DNA of 39,687 nucleotides from Escherichia coli. Its GTDB lineage: Bacteria; Pseudomonadota; Gammaproteobacteria; Enterobacterales; Enterobacteriaceae. The notes beneath the pieces were generated by a model. It was not told the DNA's origin and did no database searches. It saw only the letters and a list, made by a program, of their open reading frames with translations. The position numbers were made by a program, and so were the translations under genes. This document shows positions 31,149 to 39,687 of this stretch, one piece after another. The stretch covers positions 1 through 39,687 of the forward strand of contig NZ_JAATUR010000042.1 of assembly GCF_011881725.1 (NCBI RefSeq). The letters run 5' to 3'. The stretch's first letter is position 1, and every line of letters begins with the position of its first letter.

Positions 31149-31919
31149 GTGCCTGGTTTGAAGATTACGCTTTTGCAGCAACCGTTGGTGTGGATGGATG
31201 GCCCTGCCAACCTACGCCATTTTGATCGACAATTGGAAGGCATTACCGGGCGTGACGTGATCGTTTTACCGGAGATGTTTACCAGCGGCTTTGCCATGGA
31301 AGCGGCGGTTTCATCACTAGCGCAGCACGACGTGGTGAACTGGATGGCCGCCAAAGCGCAGCAGTGTAATGCGCTGATTGCCGGTAGTGTTGCATTGCAA
31401 ACGAACTCAGGTTCGGTTAACCGCTTTTTGCTGGTTGAGCCGGACGGCAAGGTGCATTTTTATGACAAGCGCCATCTGTTCCGAATGGCGGATGAGCATC
31501 TACATTATAAAGCGGGCATTGAGCGTGTGATTGTGGAATGGCGCGGCTGGCGCATTCTGCCGCTGGTGTGTTACGACCTGCGTTTCCCGGTGTGGTCGCG
31601 CAATCTCAACGATTATGACCTCGCCATCTACGTTGCCAACTGGCCTGCTCCGCGCTCTCTACACTGGCAGGCATTACTGACGGCCCGCGCGATTGAAAAT
31701 CAGGCGTATGTGGCAGGATGTAATCGTGTCGGCAGCGATGGCAACGGCTGCCATTATCGCGGCGACAGTCGGGTGATTAATCCACAAGGCGAGATTATCG
31801 CTACTGCCGACGCGCATCAGGCAACGCGCATTGATGCGGAGTTGTCGATGGCGGTGTTACGGGAATATAGAGAAAAATTCCCGGCCTGGCAGGATGCGGA
31901 TGAATTCAAACTACATTAA
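31149..31919 (+). CDS. yafV: Omega-amidase YafV (nitrilase superfamily)
   Basis: 256 residues from GTG 31149 (AAGGAG at 31134-31139). Nitrilase catalytic triad Glu42 (LPEMF), Lys107 (DKRHL) and Cys141 (VCYDLRF). It hydrolyses omega-amides such as 2-oxoglutaramate. Full length. Confidence 0.95.
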   Translation: MPGLKITLLQQPLVWMDGPANLRHFDRQLEGITGRDVIVLPEMFTSGFAMEAAVSSLAQHDVVNWMAAKAQQCNALIAGSVALQTNSGSVNRFLLVEPDGKVHFYDKRHLFRMADEHLHYKAGIERVIVEWRGWRILPLVCYDLRFPVWSRNLNDYDLAIYVANWPAPRSLHWQALLTARAIENQAYVAGCNRVGSDGNGCHYRGDSRVINPQGEIIATADAHQATRIDAELSMAVLREYREKFPAWQDADEFKLH

Positions 31920-31979
31920 GAGGTGATTATGGCTACGAGATGAGTTTTCATGGCTATTTTTTTCTAGCGCTAAAACGAC

Positions 31980-32011
31980 GAAAGCCTGAATCAGTAATGA
32001 TTCAGGCTTTC
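31980..32011 (-). terminator. aspV terminator
   Basis: A perfect 14-bp stem GAAAGCCTGAATCA / TGATTCAGGCTTTC with a four-base loop, eight bases past the 3' end of aspV; on the minus strand it is followed by GTCGTTTT. Confidence 0.85.
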
Positions 32012-32018
32012 TGAATAT

Positions 32019-32095
32019 TGGCGGAACGGACGGGACTCGAACCCGCGACCCCCTGCGTGACAGGCAGGTATTCTAACCGACTGAACTACCGCTCC
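32019..32095 (-). tRNA. aspV: tRNA-Asp (GUC)
   Basis: A 77-nt tRNA: acceptor GGAGCGG, D-loop CAGTCGGTTAG, anticodon GTC (32061-32059), T-arm GGTTCGAGTCC and encoded CCA. A known site for island insertion in pathogenic E. coli; here nothing is inserted. Confidence 0.98.
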
Positions 32096-32123
32096 GCATT
32101 GTGTTCCGTTGGGAACGAGGCGA

Positions 32124-32152
32124 ATATTACGGATTGCCTCGTCCTTCGTCAA
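32124..32152 (-). promoter_or_regulatory. aspV promoter
   Basis: -35 TTGACG (32152-32147), 17-bp spacer, -10 TAATAT (32129-32124) on the minus strand, about 28 bp before the tRNA. Confidence 0.85.
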
Positions 32153-32227
32153 CGGTTTTTCTCTTCTTTTGAATCGTTTGCTGCAAAAATCGCCCAAGCC
32201 GCTATTTTTAGCGCCTTAAACGCTTAA

Positions 32228-32959
32228 TTAAGCCCGCCAAAGGCAGCTTCCGCCCTTCTTCTGCACCAGATCGAGACGAGCTTCATGTGCTGCAAGCTCT
32301 TCATCTGTCGCAAAAACAACACGTAGCTTGCTTGCCTGACGCACAATGCGCTGAATTGTTGCTTCACCTTGTTGCTGTTGTGTCTCTCCTTCCATCGCAA
32401 AAGCCATCGACGTTTGACCACCGGTCATCGCCAGATAAACTTCCGCCAGAATCTGGGCATCGAGTAATGCACCGTGCAGCGTTCGTTTACTGTTATCTAT
32501 TTCATAGCGAGCACATAACGCGTCGAGGCTGTTGCGCTTGCCAGGAAACATTTTTCTCGCCACCGCAAGGCTGTCGGTGACTTTACAGAAAGTATTGGTC
32601 TTCGGTATATCACGCTTGAGCAGTGAAAACTCGTAGTCCATAAAGCCGATATCGAACGCAGCATTATGGATCACCAACTCCGCGCCGCGGATATAGTCCA
32701 TGAACTCATCGGCTACCTCGGCAAACGTAGGCTTATCGAGCAAAAACTCATCAGCAATACCATGTACGCCAAAGGCTTCCGGATCCACCAGCCGGTCAGG
32801 TTTGAGATAAACATGGAAGTTATTGCCCGTCAGACGACGGTTCACCACTTCAACGGCACCAATCTCAATAATCTTGTGGCCTTCATAGTGCGCGCCAATC
32901 TGGTTCATACCGGTGGTTTCGGTATCGAGAACGATCTGGCGTGTAATTGCAGTGCTCAT
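32228..32959 (-). CDS. dnaQ: DNA polymerase III epsilon subunit
   Basis: 243 residues from ATG 32959. The DEDDh exonuclease domain has LDTETTG (Asp12, Glu14), NAAFDIGF (Asp103), His162 and Asp167 ([10 protein letters not shown]). A flexible Gln-rich linker (about 190-210) leads to the C-terminal alpha-binding segment. It is the replicative proofreader. Divergent from rnhA. Confidence 0.98.
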
Positions 32960-33023
32960 AGCGGTCATTTATGTCAGACTTGTCGTTTTACAGTTCGATT
33001 CAATTACAGGAAGTCTACCAGAG

Positions 33024-33491
33024 ATGCTTAAACAGGTAGAAATTTTCACCGATGGTTCGTGTCTGGGTAATCCTGGACCTGGGGGTTACGGCGCTATTTT
33101 ACGCTATCGCGGACGCGAGAAAACCTTTAGCGCTGGCTACACCCGCACCACCAACAACCGTATGGAGTTGATGGCTGCTATTGTCGCGCTAGAAGCGTTA
33201 AAAGAACATTGCGAAGTCATTTTGAGTACCGACAGCCAGTATGTCCGCCAGGGGATCACCCAGTGGATCCATAACTGGAAAAAACGGGGCTGGAAAACCG
33301 CAGACAAAAAACCAGTAAAAAATGTCGATCTCTGGCAACGTCTTGATGCCGCGCTGGGTCAGCATCAAATCAAATGGGAATGGGTTAAAGGCCATGCCGG
33401 TCATCCAGAAAACGAACGTTGCGATGAACTGGCCCGTGCCGCGGCGATGAATCCCACACTGGAAGATACGGGTTATCAAGTAGAAGTTTAA
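33024..33491 (+). CDS. rnhA: Ribonuclease HI
   Basis: 155 residues from ATG 33024. Degrades RNA in RNA-DNA hybrids. Catalytic Asp10 ([11 protein letters not shown]), Glu48 (RMELMAA), Asp70 (STDSQYV), His124 and Asp134. Its stop overlaps the convergent yafS stop. Confidence 0.98.
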
Positions 33492-34210
33492 GCCTGTGGT
33501 TTACGACATTGCCGGGTGGCACCAACCGCCTGGCGAATTCGTGGCTTGTTTTTACTCTGTTTCATCGGATTTAGCGTTAAAGGAATAGTCCGTTTCCGGG
33601 CAACAATAAGTTGTAAGCAACCAAGCGCAGGAATATGCGCATTCAATAGTTTTCCACCATGTTTGTTCCACGGGAGAACATGGAAACGGCTGGCGTGTAG
33701 CACTTCAAAATTTAACAAAGAGAGCCAGTCCAGTTGCCGCATTAGGGTAAACATCCGGCTGTTATAAGGGGATGTTTTTCGCAGGACCGGCACAAGTTTA
33801 CGTAATCCCATTAAACTGATGGGATTGAAGCCGCTAATTACCAGCCAGCCATCATCAATTAATACCCGATCGGCTTCACGTAATAAACGATGCGGATCGG
33901 CGCACCACGGCAATGTATGTGCCAGTAAACAAACATCGACGGATTTATCAGCAAAAGGAAGATGAAGCGGGTCTGCCTGCACTTGTACGGGCTTTCCTTG
34001 TGCAGAAACATTCACTTGATGAGAAACCGCGCACGCTTCGCAATTGATTTCTGCGCTTAAATTGCCAATCTTAAGCAGATGAAAACCATACATTTTCGCG
34101 AACCATGGGTTGAGCTGGCGCTCCAGCGCCTTGCGATAAAGCTCTCCCCAGGGCAAATCGCCCCAGCAATCAGGAGCCACGACAGTTTGAGGGTTCCTTG
34201 CCGGTTTCAT
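33488..34210 (-). CDS. yafS: Methyltransferase-like protein YafS
   Basis: 240 residues from ATG 34210. Class I SAM-methyltransferase-like fold ([21 protein letters not shown]...[14 protein letters not shown]), with a weak glycine-rich motif I. The C-terminal tail is basic ([11 protein letters not shown]). Substrate unknown. Divergent from gloB. Confidence 0.93.
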
Positions 34211-34243
34211 CACAACCTTCCGTTTCACACTGAGAGGTAATAT

Positions 34244-34999
34244 ATGAATCTTAACAGTATTCCGGCCTTTGATGACAATTACATCTGGGTTTTGACTGAT
34301 GAAGCAGGCCGTTGCCTGATTGTCGATCCTGGAGAAGCAGAACCGGTAGTAAAAGCTATTGCTGCAAACAACTGGCAACCAGAGGCAATATTTCTTACCC
34401 ACCACCATCATGATCACGTTGGAGGCGTGAAAGAACTGGTGGAAAAGTTTCCGCAAATTGTGGTGTATGGTCCACAAGAGACACAAGATAAGGGAACAAT
34501 GCAGGTAGTCAAAGATGGCGAAACTGCCTTCGTTTTAGGGCATGAATTTAGTGTAATTGCCACACCGGGTCACACTTTAGGACATATCTGTTACTTCAGT
34601 AAACCTTATCTATTTTGCGGCGACACGCTGTTTTCTGGTGGCTGTGGCCGGCTATTCGAAGGAACACCATCCCAAATGTATCAATCACTTAAAAGGCTAA
34701 GTGCGTTACCTGACGATACATTGGTATGTTGTGCTCATGAATATACGTTATCAAATATGAAGTTTGCTTTGAGTATTCTCCCGCACGATTTGTCCATAAA
34801 TGATTATTATCGTAAAGTTAAGGAGTTACGGAAAAAAAATCAAACAACACTCCCCGTAATTCTGAAAAATGAGCGGGAAATTAATGTTTTTTTAAGAACA
34901 GAAGATATTGATTTAATTAATGTAATTAATAAAGAAACATTATTGCAACAACCTGAAGAGCGTTTTGCATGGTTAAGGTCAAAGAAAGATAGGTTCTGA
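34244..34999 (+). CDS. gloB: Hydroxyacylglutathione hydrolase (glyoxalase II)
   Basis: 251 residues. Metallo-beta-lactamase fold with the metal motif THHHHDHVGG (His53, His55, Asp57, His58), later GHTLGHI and CGDTLFSGGCG. Hydrolyses S-lactoylglutathione to D-lactate and glutathione in methylglyoxal detoxification. Confidence 0.97.
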   Translation: MNLNSIPAFDDNYIWVLTDEAGRCLIVDPGEAEPVVKAIAANNWQPEAIFLTHHHHDHVGGVKELVEKFPQIVVYGPQETQDKGTMQVVKDGETAFVLGHEFSVIATPGHTLGHICYFSKPYLFCGDTLFSGGCGRLFEGTPSQMYQSLKRLSALPDDTLVCCAHEYTLSNMKFALSILPHDLSINDYYRKVKELRKKNQTTLPVILKNEREINVFLRTEDIDLINVINKETLLQQPEERFAWLRSKKDRF

Positions 35000-35070
35000 T
35001 AAAACTTTCTTGTCATCGGCTTCGTTCGCCGTTATGATCGGTCGTCTTTTAAGCAACTATTGACACACAC

Positions 35071-36429
35071 ATGAAGGCAAAAGCGATATTACTCGCCTCT
35101 GTCCTGCTCGTGGGTTGCCAGGGTACCGGCAACGTTCAACAGCACGCACAGAGCCTTTCTGCAGCTGGTCAAGGGGAAGCAGCAAAGTTTACAAGTCAGG
35201 CTCGATGGATGGACGATGGGACGTCTATCGCGCCAGATGGTGACTTGTGGGCTTTCATTGGCGACGAGCTAAAGATGGGAATTCCGGAAAACGACCGGAT
35301 TCGCGAACAGAAACAGAAATATTTACGCAATAAGAGCTATCTCCACGATGTAACTTTACGGGCAGAGCCGTATATGTACTGGATAGCCGGGCAAGTTAAA
35401 AAACGTAACATGCCTATGGAACTGGTACTACTACCCATAGTGGAGAGCGCTTTTGATCCTCACGCGACGTCTGGCGCCAATGCCGCAGGCATCTGGCAGA
35501 TCATTCCGAGCACGGGGCGCAATTATGGTTTGAAACAGACTCGCAATTATGACGCGCGTCGCGATGTTGTTGCTTCAACAACTGCCGCGCTGAACATGAT
35601 GCAGCGTCTGAACAAGATGTTTGACGGCGACTGGCTTTTGACCGTAGCGGCTTATAATAGCGGCGAAGGTCGAGTCATGAAGGCAATTAAAACGAACAAA
35701 GCACGTGGAAAATCCACGGACTTCTGGTCGTTACCGTTGCCGCAGGAAACGAAGCAGTACGTGCCTAAAATGCTGGCATTGAGTGATATTCTCAAAAACA
35801 GCAAACGTTATGGCGTACGTCTGCCGACGACCGATGAAAGCCGTGCTCTGGCGCGTGTACACCTGAGCAGCCCGGTTGATATGGCGAAAGTGGCAGATAT
35901 GGCGGGAATTTCCGTCAGCAAACTGAAGACATTCAACGCAGGCGTGAAAGGCTCGACGCTGGGCGCAAGTGGTCCGCAGTACGTAATGGTGCCAAAGAAG
36001 CATGCAGATCAACTGCGTGAATCCCTGGCTTCAGGCGAAATTGCAGCCGTACAGTCGACACTGGTTGCCGACAATACGCCGCTTAACAGCCTTGTTTACA
36101 CCGTACGCTCTGGCGACTCGCTTTCAAGTATCGCTTCACGTCTTGGCGTAAGCACCAAAGATTTGCAGCAGTGGAACAAACTGCGCGGATCTAAGCTGAA
36201 ACCAGGCCAAAGTCTGACGATTGGCGCAGGTAATAGCGCACAGCGGCTGGCAAACAATAGCGACAGCATTACGTATCGTGTGCGCAAAGGCGATTCGCTT
36301 TCAAGCATTGCCAAGCGTCACGGCGTGAACATCAAAGATGTGATGCGCTGGAACAGCGATACTGCGAATCTGCAACCCGGCGATAAGCTGACGTTGTTTG
36401 TGAAAAACAACAGCATGCCAGATTCCTGA
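35071..36429 (+). CDS. mltD: Membrane-bound lytic murein transglycosylase D
   Basis: 452 residues. The lipoprotein signal LLVGC has Cys16. SLT domain about 105-230 with catalytic Glu125 (PIVESAFDP). Two LysM repeats at about 342-385 and 401-444 (YTVRSGDSLSSIA, YRVRKGDSLSSIA). Cleaves glycan strands, leaving 1,6-anhydroMurNAc ends. 71 bp after gloB, same strand. Confidence 0.97.
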   Translation: MKAKAILLASVLLVGCQGTGNVQQHAQSLSAAGQGEAAKFTSQARWMDDGTSIAPDGDLWAFIGDELKMGIPENDRIREQKQKYLRNKSYLHDVTLRAEPYMYWIAGQVKKRNMPMELVLLPIVESAFDPHATSGANAAGIWQIIPSTGRNYGLKQTRNYDARRDVVASTTAALNMMQRLNKMFDGDWLLTVAAYNSGEGRVMKAIKTNKARGKSTDFWSLPLPQETKQYVPKMLALSDILKNSKRYGVRLPTTDESRALARVHLSSPVDMAKVADMAGISVSKLKTFNAGVKGSTLGASGPQYVMVPKKHADQLRESLASGEIAAVQSTLVADNTPLNSLVYTVRSGDSLSSIASRLGVSTKDLQQWNKLRGSKLKPGQSLTIGAGNSAQRLANNSDSITYRVRKGDSLSSIAKRHGVNIKDVMRWNSDTANLQPGDKLTLFVKNNSMPDS

Positions 36430-36444
36430 CAAACCAGAGAACAG

Positions 36445-36476
36445 AAAGGCACCGATTCCCCCGGTGCCTTTTTATT
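36445..36476. terminator. mltD / yafE terminator
   Basis: AAAGGCACCG...CGGTGCCTTT stem (36445-36454 / 36462-36471) followed by TTATTT, between convergent mltD and yafE. Confidence 0.9.
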
Positions 36477-37246
36477 TACGCTGCTTTATGTGCCTCAACC
36501 ATAATGGTATCACTGGTGAAAGAACCATCATTCTGCAACACAAAATACGTTTTCACCTCCGTCGATGCACTCTGTTGATAAACGCGAATAGCGTCTACCA
36601 ATAATTCCGGCGTGCGCATTCTCGCGACCCATGAAGAAAATTCCAGGGGTAATTTATCAGTGATCAAATTATCAACAACCAAATTAGCTTCATTGATTAA
36701 CGTCAACCACTCACCGCTGGCGTAGTTACGCACATGCGATATATCGCGTAACGCCTCTACTGTCTGTAACCAGATATCGCGAACCGGATGTCCTGGCGAC
36801 ATGACATCCATCACAATCAGCAGACCACCGGGTTTCAATACCCGATACACTTCACGCAGAGCTGCACCAACATCATGCCAGTGATGAGCAGAATAACGGC
36901 TGATAACAATATCAAAGGCGTGATCGACAAATGGCAGACTTTCGGCATATCCCTGGCGGGTGGTGATATTTTTCAGTTGCCGGGCTTCGGCAGCTTGTGC
37001 CACGACATCCAGCATTTGGGCTGATAAGTCATACGCCACCACCGCGCTCACGTTTTGCGCAGCGACAAAGCTGGCATGCCCTGCTCCACAGCCCATATCA
37101 AGTACGTAAGCGTCAGGATACCTGGCCAGACACACCGCCAGTCGCTGCAAGTCACGCCCGGATGCATGGACAGTACTGGTTAAATATTCACTGGCCTGCG
37201 AGCTAAACTGCTTTTCAACGTGGTCATGGTGGGATTGTGTTGTCAT
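36476..37246 (-). CDS. yafE: SAM-dependent methyltransferase YafE
   Basis: 256 residues from ATG 37246. Motif I VLDMGCGAGHAS (about residues 48-59), then YDLSAQML and the UbiE/COQ5-like HHWHDVGAALREVYRVLKPGG. Substrate not known. Downstream of yafD on the same strand (76-bp gap), probably one operon. Confidence 0.93.
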   Translation of the reverse strand: MTTQSHHDHVEKQFSSQASEYLTSTVHASGRDLQRLAVCLARYPDAYVLDMGCGAGHASFVAAQNVSAVVAYDLSAQMLDVVAQAAEARQLKNITTRQGYAESLPFVDHAFDIVISRYSAHHWHDVGAALREVYRVLKPGGLLIVMDVMSPGHPVRDIWLQTVEALRDISHVRNYASGEWLTLINEANLVVDNLITDKLPLEFSSWVARMRTPELLVDAIRVYQQSASTEVKTYFVLQNDGSFTSDTIMVEAHKAA

Positions 37247-37322
37247 TGCGCTGTCCTTTTTTGTTTGAGTATAAAAGGGCAGCGCCAAACGTTGGTCTGC
37301 CCTGTGGCAGACCTGACATACC

Positions 37323-38123
37323 TTATTTATCAGGCTTGCCGGGACTGAATTCAACGAGTAGCGGATTGTGATCGGAAGCGCGCGTGACCAGTACAGAAGC
37401 TTCGCTGACGTTCAGACCACGGTAGAAGACAAAATCGAGCGGGCGGCCAAACGCCCGACGACGCTGATCATCGGTAAAACGCACCTGACGCAGAGACATT
37501 TCCCGCGCAAAGCGATATAACGCGTTCATCCTTCTACGACTCCACGCGTTAAAATCTCCCGCCATAATGACCGGGCCGCTGTGGTGGGCTATCTGATCGC
37601 CAATAGGAAGTAACTGCTTACTATAGACATCCACGCCCAGACTGAAGTTGACGGCGTGTATATTAACCACCATCAACAGGCGGGTGTCAGGTAAAGGATA
37701 GACCGTCACCAATGCCGACTTCGCCAGACGCAAAATGGGTTCTCGTTCACGTAACGGGCAGCAATACACTGGATGCGCCGCCGAAAGGGTCATTACGCCG
37801 GAAGGATGTTGTGGCAGCACGAAAGCGGGCACCTGATCGGCGGCAAGATAGTTGGCGGTCGCAAACTGCACTAACTCTGGCGTTGTTTGCGCTTCCTGCA
37901 ATAACACCAGATGCGCATCTTTGCCGTAATTCTTTAAAACCGACAACCATTCAGCGCGTTGCTGTTTGTAAATGTTCCACACCAGGATCCGAATACGCTC
38001 TTCGGTACTTAACGGTGCTCCGGGGGGTAATGCCTGGCCGATGCTCGCAAAAGACCCCGGCGGTAAGATCCTTTCCGCTGGTTGTCCGGCAACATAGCGC
38101 ATGGCATAGGTGTTTTTTCGCAC
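37323..38123 (-). CDS. yafD: Endonuclease/exonuclease/phosphatase-family protein YafD
   Basis: 266 residues. EEP fold with WNIYKQ, LLQEAQ (Glu metal ligand), AGDFNAWSRRR and C-terminal SDHNPLLVEF (Asp-His). Activity unknown. In K-12 it is a host stress-associated gene. Divergent from yafC. Confidence 0.95.
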   Translation of the reverse strand: MRKNTYAMRYVAGQPAERILPPGSFASIGQALPPGAPLSTEERIRILVWNIYKQQRAEWLSVLKNYGKDAHLVLLQEAQTTPELVQFATANYLAADQVPAFVLPQHPSGVMTLSAAHPVYCCPLREREPILRLAKSALVTVYPLPDTRLLMVVNIHAVNFSLGVDVYSKQLLPIGDQIAHHSGPVIMAGDFNAWSRRRMNALYRFAREMSLRQVRFTDDQRRRAFGRPLDFVFYRGLNVSEASVLVTRASDHNPLLVEFSPGKPDK

Positions 38124-38363
38124 TTTTGACTTTGAAACCTCTATTACGTCAACCCTTCCGCACTCGGGAGGCTTCTACTGTTATAGGGATTTTAGCTCAC
38201 TCTTTCAACGAGCAATTGTATATTGTTATGTAAGCAAGTGCTTACAACGGACAGAATTTTGCTCATTATTGAGAACATTAAATCGGATGACATATCACGT
38301 ATCCGGATGGTTTAATGACAAATAAATTCAAAATATCTATTCTATTTTGCAACAGGAGCAAAA

Positions 38364-39278
38364 ATGAAAGCCACGTCGGAAGAACTCGCCATTTTTGTTT
38401 CGGTCGTCGAAAGCGGCAGCTTTAGCCGGGCAGCAGAACAATTAGGGCAAGCAAACTCAGCGGTAAGCCGGGCGGTGAAAAAGCTGGAGATGAAACTTGG
38501 CGTTAGCCTGCTTAATCGGACCACGCGGCAACTTAGCCTGACGGAAGAAGGCGAGCGTTATTTTCGTCGCGTACAGTCAATTTTGCAGGAGATGGCAGCG
38601 GCAGAATCAGAAATTATGGAGACGCGTAATACACCGCGTGGACTGTTGCGCATCGATGCCGCAACTCCAGTGGTGCTGCACTTTCTGATGCCATTGATTA
38701 AGCCTTTTCGTGAACGCTATCCGGAGGTGACTTTGTCGTTAGTCTCCTCTGAGACGATTATTAATTTGATTGAACGAAAAGTGGATATCGCGATTCGTGC
38801 CGGTACGTTAACAGATTCCAGTTTACGAGCCAGGCCATTGTTTAACAGTTATCGAAAAATTATCGCCTCGCCCAATTATATTGCCCGCTGCGGGAAACCA
38901 GAAACGATCGGCGATTTAAAGCAACATGTTTGCCTGGGATTCACTGAACCCGCTTCCCTTAATACCTGGCCTATAGCCTGTAGCGATGGCCAATTACATG
39001 AGGTGAAGTACAGTTTGTCGTCCAATAGCGGGGAAACGCTGAAACAGCTTTGCCTGAGTGGCAATGGAATTGCGTGTTTGTCCGACTATATGATCGACAG
39101 AGAAATTGCTCGTGGTGAACTGGTAGAATTAATGGCAGATAAAGTACTGCCGGTAGAAATGCCGTTCAGCGCGGTCTATTACAGCGATCGGGCAGTAAGT
39201 ACTCGTATCCGGGCCTTTATCGATTTCCTTAGCGAGCATGTAAAAACAGCTCCCGAAGGAGCTGTCAGAGAGGCTTAA
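38364..39278 (+). CDS. yafC: LysR-family regulator YafC
   Basis: 304 residues. N-terminal winged HTH (about 1-60, ESGSFSRAAEQLGQANSAVSRAVKKLE), then a substrate-binding domain (about 90-290). Targets unknown; AGGAGC precedes the ATG. The 3' end carries a terminator read from the other strand and overlaps the dkgB stop. Confidence 0.96.
   Translation: MKATSEELAIFVSVVESGSFSRAAEQLGQANSAVSRAVKKLEMKLGVSLLNRTTRQLSLTEEGERYFRRVQSILQEMAAAESEIMETRNTPRGLLRIDAATPVVLHFLMPLIKPFRERYPEVTLSLVSSETIINLIERKVDIAIRAGTLTDSSLRARPLFNSYRKIIASPNYIARCGKPETIGDLKQHVCLGFTEPASLNTWPIACSDGQLHEVKYSLSSNSGETLKQLCLSGNGIACLSDYMIDREIARGELVELMADKVLPVEMPFSAVYYSDRAVSTRIRAFIDFLSEHVKTAPEGAVREA
39240..39266 (-). terminator. dkgB terminator inside the end of yafC
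   Basis: On the minus strand ACAGCTCC-TTCG-GGAGCTGT (39265-39246) is followed by TTTTTA. It lies in the last codons of yafC, ten bases past the dkgB stop. Confidence 0.8.
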
Positions 39279-39520
39279 TCCCATTCAGGCGCCAGGCCTT
39301 CCGGGCTCTCCAGGCGATCGTTGCAATTCAGTGCGGCGATCGCTTTTTTATCTTCGGCACCAAGCTGTAAATTTTGTGCCTTAAGGTTACTCTCCAGGTT
39401 TTCACGTTTAGTAGAAGACGGAATTTCTGAGCAACCTTCTCCCATCGCCAACGCCAGAATCACGTGTGCCGGAGTTGCATTGTTTTTTGCTGCTATGCGA
39501 GCAATAGCTTTATGTTTCAG
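39275..39520 (-). pseudogene. dkgB: dkgB 3' remnant (2,5-diketo-D-gluconate reductase B)
   Basis: About 81 codons match the last third of DkgB (267 residues in K-12): LK..IARIAAK, ILALAMGEG, IPSSTKRENLESNLKAQNLQL to LAPEWD. Upstream the frame meets TAG at 39543-39541 and similarity ends near 39520. The catalytic Tyr/Lys/His part of the aldo-keto reductase barrel is absent. Several changes against K-12 (WAMGEGYSV to LAMGEGCSE) suggest decay. A 62-residue ORF (ATG at 39463) remains open but should be inactive. Confidence 0.85.
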
Positions 39521-39646
39521 GTGGCCAAATTCAGTAAACCACTACATATGTTCGTTAACTGAGATGATTATGGGCTTCAGGCTGTTGCGGAAAAGAGCGT
39601 AAAACGCACCGGATTTTTGCGAATATGGCAATAGCAAATATACAGA
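39521..39646. other. Sequence between dkgB remnant and terminator
   Basis: No gene is seen. The stretch next to the break (GTGGCCAAATTCAGTAAACC) is reminiscent of an insertion-sequence end, but I cannot name the element. Confidence 0.3.
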
Positions 39647-39678
39647 CGAAAAAAAACCTCGAGTGTTAACTCGAGGTT
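39647..39678 (-). terminator. Strong terminator, probably of the upstream rrn/tRNA operon
   Basis: On the minus strand AACCTCGAGT-TAAC-ACTCGAGGTT (39678-39655) is followed by TTTTTTCG. In K-12 the rrnH operon ending in aspU lies next to dkgB, so this likely terminates that operon. The operon itself is outside the window. Confidence 0.8.
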
Positions 39679-39687
39679 TCTTAATAA

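Noticed and set aside
32913..33491. 192-codon version of rnhA
   Set aside because: The extension overlaps dnaQ and its promoter region; ATG 33024 gives the known 155-residue enzyme.
33488..34486. Longer 332-codon version of yafS
   Set aside because: The extra 92 codons run antisense through gloB; the ATG at 34210 gives the normal 240-residue protein.

Overview
The window is chromosomal DNA of an Escherichia coli strain, in the reverse of the usual K-12 map orientation. The call rests on near-identity, judged from memory, of proAB, phoE, crl, frsA, gpt, pepD, dinB-yafNOP, yafK, yafJ, gmhA, fadE, ivy, yafV, dnaQ, rnhA, gloB, mltD, yafC-E and the tRNAs thrW and aspV to K-12 genes in the conserved order. 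It differs from K-12 at several points: a lambdoid prophage in thrW, an intact rtcB2-prfH pair, two extra genes behind pepD, a prematurely terminated yafO, no yafT/yafU beside aspV, and a 5'-deleted dkgB.

Positions 1-7811 are the integrase-proximal end of a lambdoid prophage. From the left: cII and cro (minus strand), a divergent cI, and then the early left operon on the plus strand (PL, nutL, a lambda-like RNase III leader, a 44-residue ORF, N, an unknown 156-residue ORF, tL1, cIII, a small ORF, a kil-position ORF, a Rad52-type annealing protein, SSB, an HNH-like zinc protein, small unknown ORFs, a Lar-like protein, an Ea22-like stub, an excisionase-like HTH protein and a P22-type integrase). 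The nut sites, N and the repressor C-terminal domain are lambda-type. The DNA-binding halves of CI and Cro are not, and six matching 15-bp operators can be read at PR/PRM and PL. The integrase abuts the 3' end of thrW, the P22 attachment site. The rest of the phage (O/P, late genes, the other att) lies left of the window.

Positions 7811-15770 are ordinary core genes: thrW, proA-proB (proline synthesis), phoE with a Pho box, crl (sigma-S assembly factor), frsA, gpt and pepD. Positions 15771-24430 are a variable stretch. They hold an unknown 80-residue ORF, a membrane YdjM-like protein, prfH and rtcB2 (rescue and repair of ribosomes cut in the decoding centre) preceded by a short strongly initiated leader ORF, the SOS operon dinB-yafN-yafO-yafP, the deletion scar of the Flag-2 flagellar cluster (lafU/lfhA fragments), and the REP-associated transposase gene rayT between two REP/BIME arrays.

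Positions 24422-39687 are again core: the cell-wall enzymes yafL and yafK, yafJ, gmhA (LPS heptose), fadE (beta-oxidation, with a FadR-like operator), ivy, yafV, aspV, dnaQ/rnhA, yafS/gloB, mltD, yafE, yafD and yafC. The window ends in a truncated dkgB and a strong terminator that probably closes the neighbouring rRNA/tRNA operon.

All comparisons with K-12, lambda and P22 are from memory; no search was run.
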